NCBI GenBank assembly: GCA_937893415.1
Contig: CALBWZ010000244.1
Span: 1 to 10,455 of the forward strand
From: an uncultured Comamonadaceae bacterium
GTDB taxonomy: Bacteria > Pseudomonadota > Gammaproteobacteria > Burkholderiales > Burkholderiaceae_C
Direction of reading: 5' to 3'
DNA: 10,455 bases
The translations under genes were made by a program, and so were the position numbers. Every line of letters starts with the position of its first letter. Position 1 is the first letter of the stretch. Shown here one piece after another: positions 7,730 to 10,455 of this stretch. Below the pieces are notes generated by a model, which had not been told where the DNA came from, searched no databases, and was given only the letters and a program-made list of their open reading frames with translations.

Positions 7730-9415
7730 ATGTCTGAATCTTTTGCCGCCCTATTTGAAGAGTCATTGCAACGTGCTGAAATGCGTGTTGGCGAGGTGAT
7801 CTCTGCCGAAGTCGTACGCATTGATCACAACCACGTGGTTGTGAATGCTGGCTTGAAGTCTGAGGCATACGTGCCCCTAGAAGAATTTAAAAATGACTTG
7901 GGCGAACTTGAAGTTCAAGTCGGTGATTTTGTCTCTGTAGCTATCGATGCTGTTGAAAACGGCTACGGCGACACACTGCTGTCACGTGACAAGGCCAAGC
8001 GTTTGGCCTCGTGGATGTCTTTGGAAAAAGCGTTGGAGTCTGGCGAATTTGTCACCGGCACCACCACTGGCAAAGTCAAAGGCGGCCTGACCGTGTTGGT
8101 CAACGGCATCCGCGCATTTTTGCCAGGTTCTTTGGTCGACATGCGTCCCACCAAAGACCTCACGCCTTACGAAAACAAGACCTTGGAATTCAAGGTTATC
8201 AAGCTCGATCGCAAGCGCAACAACGTTGTGTTGTCGCGTCGTGCTGTGGTCGAAGTCAGCATGGGCGAAGAGCGCGCCAAGCTGATGGAAACCTTGAAAG
8301 AAGGCGTTATCGTTACCGGTATTGTTAAAAACATCACCGAATACGGCGCGTTCGTAGACTTGGGCGGCATCGACGGTTTGCTGCACATCACCGATATGGC
8401 ATGGCGTCGTGTGCGCCACCCAAGCGAAGTGGTGCAAGCTGGACAAGAAATTTCTGCAAAAGTGTTGAAGTTCGATGCTGAAAAGCACCGCGTTTCATTG
8501 GGCTTGAAGCAAATGGGTGATGACCCATGGATGGGCGTTGCTCGCCGCTACCCACAAAGCACCCGCTTGTTTGGCAAGGTCACCAACATTGCCGATTACG
8601 GCGCGTTTGTGGAACTCGAGCCAGGAATCGAAGGTTTGGTACACGTGTCCGAAATGGATTGGACCAACAAAAACGTTGCCCCATCTAAGATTGTTGCCTT
8701 GGGTGACGAAGTCGAAGTCATGGTTCTTGACATCGATGAAGACAAGCGCCGCATCAGCCTGGGTATGAAGCAATGCCGTGCCAACCCGTGGGAAGATTTC
8801 GCCACCACCGTTAAGCGCGGTGACCGCGTCAAGGGCCCGATCAAGTCCATCACCGACTTCGGTGTGTTCTTGGGCTTGGCCTCAGGTATCGACGGTTTGG
8901 TTCACCTGTCTGACCTGTCATGGACAGAGCCAGGCGAAGCGGCTGTTCGCAACTTCAAGAAGGGTCAAGAAGTTGAAGCCGTTGTGTTGGCCATTGACGT
9001 TGAGCGCGAGCGTATCAGCTTAGGTATCAAGCAACTCGACGACGACAGTTTCACAACCTTCACATCTGTGAACGACAAGGGTCAAATCGTTACCGGTAAG
9101 GTCAAAACGGTTGACGCCAAAGGCGCAGAGATTGACTTGGGTGACGACTTGGTGGGCTACTTGCGCGCCAGCGAAATCAGCGCTGATCGCGTTGAAGACG
9201 CGCGCACCATGCTCAAAGAAGGTGACGAAATCACGGCTGTGGTGGTTAACGTGGATCGCAAGACCCGCAACATCCAGTTGTCGATTCGCGCCAAAGACCA
9301 AGCTGACCAGCAAGAAGCCATGAGCACCCTGACACAGCAGTCTTCTGCTGGTGCAGGCACCACCAGTTTGGGCGCTTTGTTGCGAGCCAAGTTGGACGGT
9401 GGCGACAACAGCTAA
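7730..9415 (+). CDS. rpsA: 30S ribosomal protein S1
   Basis: S1 is the large RNA-binding protein of the small subunit. It unfolds mRNA and docks it for initiation, and matters most where Shine-Dalgarno sites are weak, as at pheA and aroA here. The 561 residues (E. coli 557) hold six S1/OB-fold repeats at roughly 19-90, 105-174, 191-264, 277-349, 363-438 and 449-523. Repeats 3-5 show the canonical YGAFV or FGVFL strand and the DGLLHIT / EGLVHVS / DGLVHLS motif. Repeats 1, 2 and 6 are more divergent, as usual for the family. The N-terminus [13 protein letters not shown] resembles the ribosome-docking segment. The C-terminus is a short Ser/Gly/Thr-rich tail ending LDGGDNS. Codon use looks biased as in a highly expressed gene, with many AAG, GGC/GGT, GAA and TTG codons. 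ATG 7730 is supported by AGGA at 7720-7723. A strong terminator follows directly. Confidence 0.98.
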   Translation: MSESFAALFEESLQRAEMRVGEVISAEVVRIDHNHVVVNAGLKSEAYVPLEEFKNDLGELEVQVGDFVSVAIDAVENGYGDTLLSRDKAKRLASWMSLEKALESGEFVTGTTTGKVKGGLTVLVNGIRAFLPGSLVDMRPTKDLTPYENKTLEFKVIKLDRKRNNVVLSRRAVVEVSMGEERAKLMETLKEGVIVTGIVKNITEYGAFVDLGGIDGLLHITDMAWRRVRHPSEVVQAGQEISAKVLKFDAEKHRVSLGLKQMGDDPWMGVARRYPQSTRLFGKVTNIADYGAFVELEPGIEGLVHVSEMDWTNKNVAPSKIVALGDEVEVMVLDIDEDKRRISLGMKQCRANPWEDFATTVKRGDRVKGPIKSITDFGVFLGLASGIDGLVHLSDLSWTEPGEAAVRNFKKGQEVEAVVLAIDVERERISLGIKQLDDDSFTTFTSVNDKGQIVTGKVKTVDAKGAEIDLGDDLVGYLRASEISADRVEDARTMLKEGDEITAVVVNVDRKTRNIQLSIRAKDQADQQEAMSTLTQQSSAGAGTTSLGALLRAKLDGGDNS

Positions 9416-9437
9416 TCGCGTCAGCGACTGAGCTACG

Positions 9438-9484
9438 AAGCCCGCGAAGTCTGACGCACCAGCGCCAACCTCGCGGGCTTTTTT
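9438..9484 (+). terminator. Rho-independent terminator after rpsA
   Basis: A perfect 10-bp inverted repeat pairs AAGCCCGCGA (9438-9447) with TCGCGGGCTT (9471-9480), followed by a T run (9479-9484). The 23-nt loop (9448-9470) is longer than usual. A second complementary pair interleaves with the stem: GCGTCAG at 9418-9424 matches CTGACGC at 9451-9457, inside the loop. Confidence 0.9.
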
Positions 9485-9493
9485 GTCACCTTG

Positions 9494-9522
9494 TTGTTTC
9501 AAGCCCCCATAAAAAATATAAG
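9494..9522 (+). promoter_or_regulatory. Weak candidate promoter for ihfB
   Basis: TTGTTT (9494-9499) and TATAAG (9517-9522) are 17 nt apart, in an AT-rich stretch just after the rpsA terminator. The -10 matches five of six consensus bases but the -35 only three. Transcription would begin only about 10 nt before the ihfB ATG. Some promoter is expected here because the terminator separates ihfB from rpsA, but this match is modest. Confidence 0.3.
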
Positions 9523-9538
9523 ACCAGAGCAACCTTTT

Positions 9539-9835
9539 ATGACACGCAGCGATTTGGTTGATGCACTGGCTGAACGTTTCAGCCAACTGGCTCATCGTGA
9601 TGCCGAACAGGCCGTACGCACCATGCTAGATGCCATGGGCGAAGCCATGGTGAAAGGCCACCGCATTGAAATACGTGGTTTTGGCAGCTTTACTGTCAAC
9701 CACAGACCGGCGCGCATTGGACGCAATCCACGCTCAGGTGAGCGTGTTGATATTCCCGAAAAGCGCGTCCCCCACTTTAAACCAGGCAAAGGCTTGCGCG
9801 TGGCTGTCGATATACCCGCTCAAGACAGTCCTTAA
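9539..9835 (+). CDS. ihfB: Integration host factor subunit beta
   Basis: IHF-beta pairs with IHF-alpha (encoded elsewhere) to bend DNA by about 160 degrees at specific sites, and serves in transcription, replication and recombination. The protein has 98 residues against 94 in E. coli and belongs to the HU/IHF family throughout. The signature [10 protein letters not shown] is at 42-51; Glu44 and Arg46 match the specificity residues of IHF-beta and argue against a plain HU. The beta-arm R-I-G-R-N-P-R-S-G carries Pro64, the residue that intercalates at the DNA kink. [11 protein letters not shown] (77-87) is the conserved end of the fold. ATG 9539 gives the family N-terminus MTRSDLV. An upstream in-frame TTG at 9491 would add 16 residues from terminator-flanking sequence and is rejected. 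The Shine-Dalgarno site is weak (AGAG at 9526-9529). The rpsA-ihfB order is widely conserved. Confidence 0.96.
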   Translation: MTRSDLVDALAERFSQLAHRDAEQAVRTMLDAMGEAMVKGHRIEIRGFGSFTVNHRPARIGRNPRSGERVDIPEKRVPHFKPGKGLRVAVDIPAQDSP

Positions 9836-9838
9836 AAC

Positions 9839-9866
9839 ACCCCACCCAACACACGTTCGTTGGGGT
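9839..9866 (+). other. Hairpin-forming repeat after ihfB
   Basis: CCCAAC (9845-9850) can pair with GTTGGG (9859-9864), or ACCCC (9839-9843) with GGGGT (9862-9866), just after the ihfB stop. No T run follows, so it is at best a weak or Rho-assisted terminator or an RNA-end stabiliser. Confidence 0.35.
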
Positions 9867-9881
9867 CAGACACGCCTAGAA

Positions 9882-9900
9882 TAGAATACTAAAGTATCTA
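9882..9900. repeat. Small AT-rich palindrome upstream of lapA
   Basis: ATACT (9886-9890) and AGTAT (9893-9897) are perfect inverted repeats around AA. The match extends as TAG (9882-9884) with CTA (9898-9900) if one A at 9885 is skipped. It lies about 10-30 nt before the candidate -10 at 9912, where an operator could sit. No regulator is recognised. Confidence 0.35.
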
Positions 9901-9908
9901 GTAGTGTT

Positions 9909-9917
9909 TGCTAATAT
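9909..9917 (+). promoter_or_regulatory. Candidate extended -10 element for lapA-lapB
   Basis: TGC followed by TAATAT (9912-9917) forms an extended -10, identical over nine bases to the one proposed inside cmk at 7360-7368. The -35 region at the proper distance is poor (CTAAAG, 9889-9894). A start near 9924 would give a leader of about 30 nt before lapA. Confidence 0.35.
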
Positions 9918-9955
9918 GGCATTGCCACAGCACGCCCCTTTTACTGGAAGCTCAT

Positions 9956-10312
9956 ATGAGAATTATTTTTTGGTTTGTCCGCATTGCTGTGTTTTTAGTT
10001 GTGCTGGCTTTTGCCCTGAACAACCAACACGTGGTCAATCTGTTCTTGCTCCCGGGTTCTACTTTACAAACACCTCTGGTGTGGGCCATCGCATGTGCTT
10101 TTGTACTTGGAACACTATTTGGCGTGCTGGCGATGCTGCCGCTGTGGCTCCGTGCGCGCAAACTGGCCAAGCAGCAAATCAAGCTTCATGCCACATCGCT
10201 GGACCAATCTACGGCCCCCTCTGGCAACAACAGCAAAGCTTCAGACGCCAAAGCTTTAACCAAACCAAACAACGCACTACGGGGCAGCAACAGCGATGAA
10301 CTGGGCGTTTGA
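9956..10312 (+). CDS. lapA: Lipopolysaccharide assembly protein A (LapA, DUF1049)
   Basis: LapA is a small inner-membrane protein found next to LapB and involved in lipopolysaccharide assembly in enterobacteria. The 118 residues contain two hydrophobic segments, about 3-21 and 41-63, joined by a short loop. FALNNQ after the first helix and the glycine-rich second helix (V-L-G-T-L-F-G-V-L) fit the LapA domain. The segment after the second helix is basic (RARKLAKQQ), suggesting the cytoplasmic side, and the remaining 40 or so residues are a low-complexity Ser/Asn/Ala/Lys tail. ATG 9956 is supported by GGAAG at 9946-9950, and upstream in-frame sequence lacks family resemblance. Its end overlaps the start of lapB by 17 nt, so the two are coupled. 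A different frame, open at about 9904-10299, is a shadow. Confidence 0.88.
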   Translation: MRIIFWFVRIAVFLVVLAFALNNQHVVNLFLLPGSTLQTPLVWAIACAFVLGTLFGVLAMLPLWLRARKLAKQQIKLHATSLDQSTAPSGNNSKASDAKALTKPNNALRGSNSDELGV

Positions 10313-10455
10313 TGCCACCACACTGCTGTGGGCTTTGCCGCTCACATTCACCTGTGGCTGGCTGGCATCCCGTTTGGATGTGAGGCAATGGCGCAGGTCT
10401 GAGCAGCGGGCCCCAAAAGCCTATTTCAGAGGGCTCAATTTTCTGCTGAACGAGC
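10296..10455 (+). CDS. lapB: Lipopolysaccharide assembly protein B (LapB/YciM), 3'-truncated by the window edge
   Basis: LapB is an inner-membrane-anchored tetratricopeptide protein with a C-terminal rubredoxin-like metal-binding domain. In E. coli it promotes FtsH-dependent breakdown of LpxC and so limits lipopolysaccharide synthesis. Only 53 codons are present. ATG 10296 opens a frame that stays open to the edge and begins MNWAFDATTLLWALPL. One hydrophobic segment (about 9-25) serves as membrane anchor. The run K-A-Y-F-R-G-L-N-F-L-L-N-E (41-53) matches the well-conserved start of the first TPR region in LapB. The gene overlaps lapA by 17 nt in another frame, which also supports the identity. 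The Shine-Dalgarno site is weak (GGGG at 10281-10284). The TPR and rubredoxin parts lie outside the window. Confidence 0.88.
   Translation, partial: MNWAFDATTLLWALPLTFTCGWLASRLDVRQWRRSEQRAPKAYFRGLNFLLNE

Noticed and set aside
9489..9512. Heat-shock (sigma32-like) promoter before ihfB: CCTTG and CCCCAT
   Set aside because: The CCCCAT core at 9505 is suggestive, but the CTTGAA element is degenerate and only about 9 nt away instead of 13-15.
9904..10299. 131-codon plus-strand frame overlapping lapA
   Set aside because: The overlapping frame encodes a clear two-helix LapA with a proper ribosome site and lapB overlap. This frame gives a Gln/Cys-rich sequence with no match.
1..10455. Mobile elements, CRISPR arrays, tRNA/rRNA genes, toxin-antitoxin or defence genes
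   Set aside because: The plus strand is filled by conserved housekeeping genes. I saw no transposase, spaced direct repeats, tRNA cloverleaf or accessory gene in the gaps or on the minus strand.

Overview
The window is a stretch of core chromosome from a betaproteobacterium, almost certainly of the order Burkholderiales. All genes lie on the + strand, densely packed, in the order gyrA - serC - pheA - tyrA - aroA::cmk - rpsA - ihfB - lapA - lapB. The gene order, the betaproteobacterial style of GyrA, AroA and S1, and the LapA/LapB pair after ihfB support this. The absence of hisC between pheA and tyrA, moderate GC content and frequent TTG leucine codons make a Comamonadaceae-like lineage more likely than Burkholderia or Bordetella. 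That finer placement is inference.

Layout. Positions 1-2295 are the 3' five-sixths of gyrA, which is cut by the window edge. serC (TTG start), pheA and tyrA follow with gaps of 6, 9 and 10 nt and look like one co-translated run. After an 81-nt gap comes one long gene encoding EPSP synthase (AroA) fused in frame to cytidylate kinase (Cmk). A 192-nt leader with three small hairpins precedes rpsA (ribosomal protein S1), and a good promoter-like sequence lies further upstream inside the cmk part. rpsA ends at a strong intrinsic terminator. ihfB follows, then a 120-nt AT-rich regulatory-looking gap, then lapA. The start of lapB overlaps the end of lapA and runs off the right edge.

How the genes work together. 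serC feeds serine and pyridoxal phosphate synthesis. aroA makes EPSP, the precursor of chorismate, and pheA and tyrA take chorismate and prephenate towards phenylalanine and tyrosine. This is the aromatic supra-operon long known in proteobacteria. cmk (CMP/dCMP recycling), rpsA (translation initiation) and ihfB (DNA bending) form a second conserved block. lapA/lapB are inner-membrane proteins tied to control of lipopolysaccharide synthesis.

There is no mobile element, CRISPR array, tRNA, rRNA or phage gene, and no accessory island. I see no undescribed multi-gene system here. The points worth a second look are small: the aroA::cmk fusion and its possible internal start, the promoter inside cmk, the structured rpsA leader, interleaved pairing arms at the rpsA terminator, and a palindrome before lapA. 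No gene-free stretch exceeds 300 nt; the longest is the rpsA leader.
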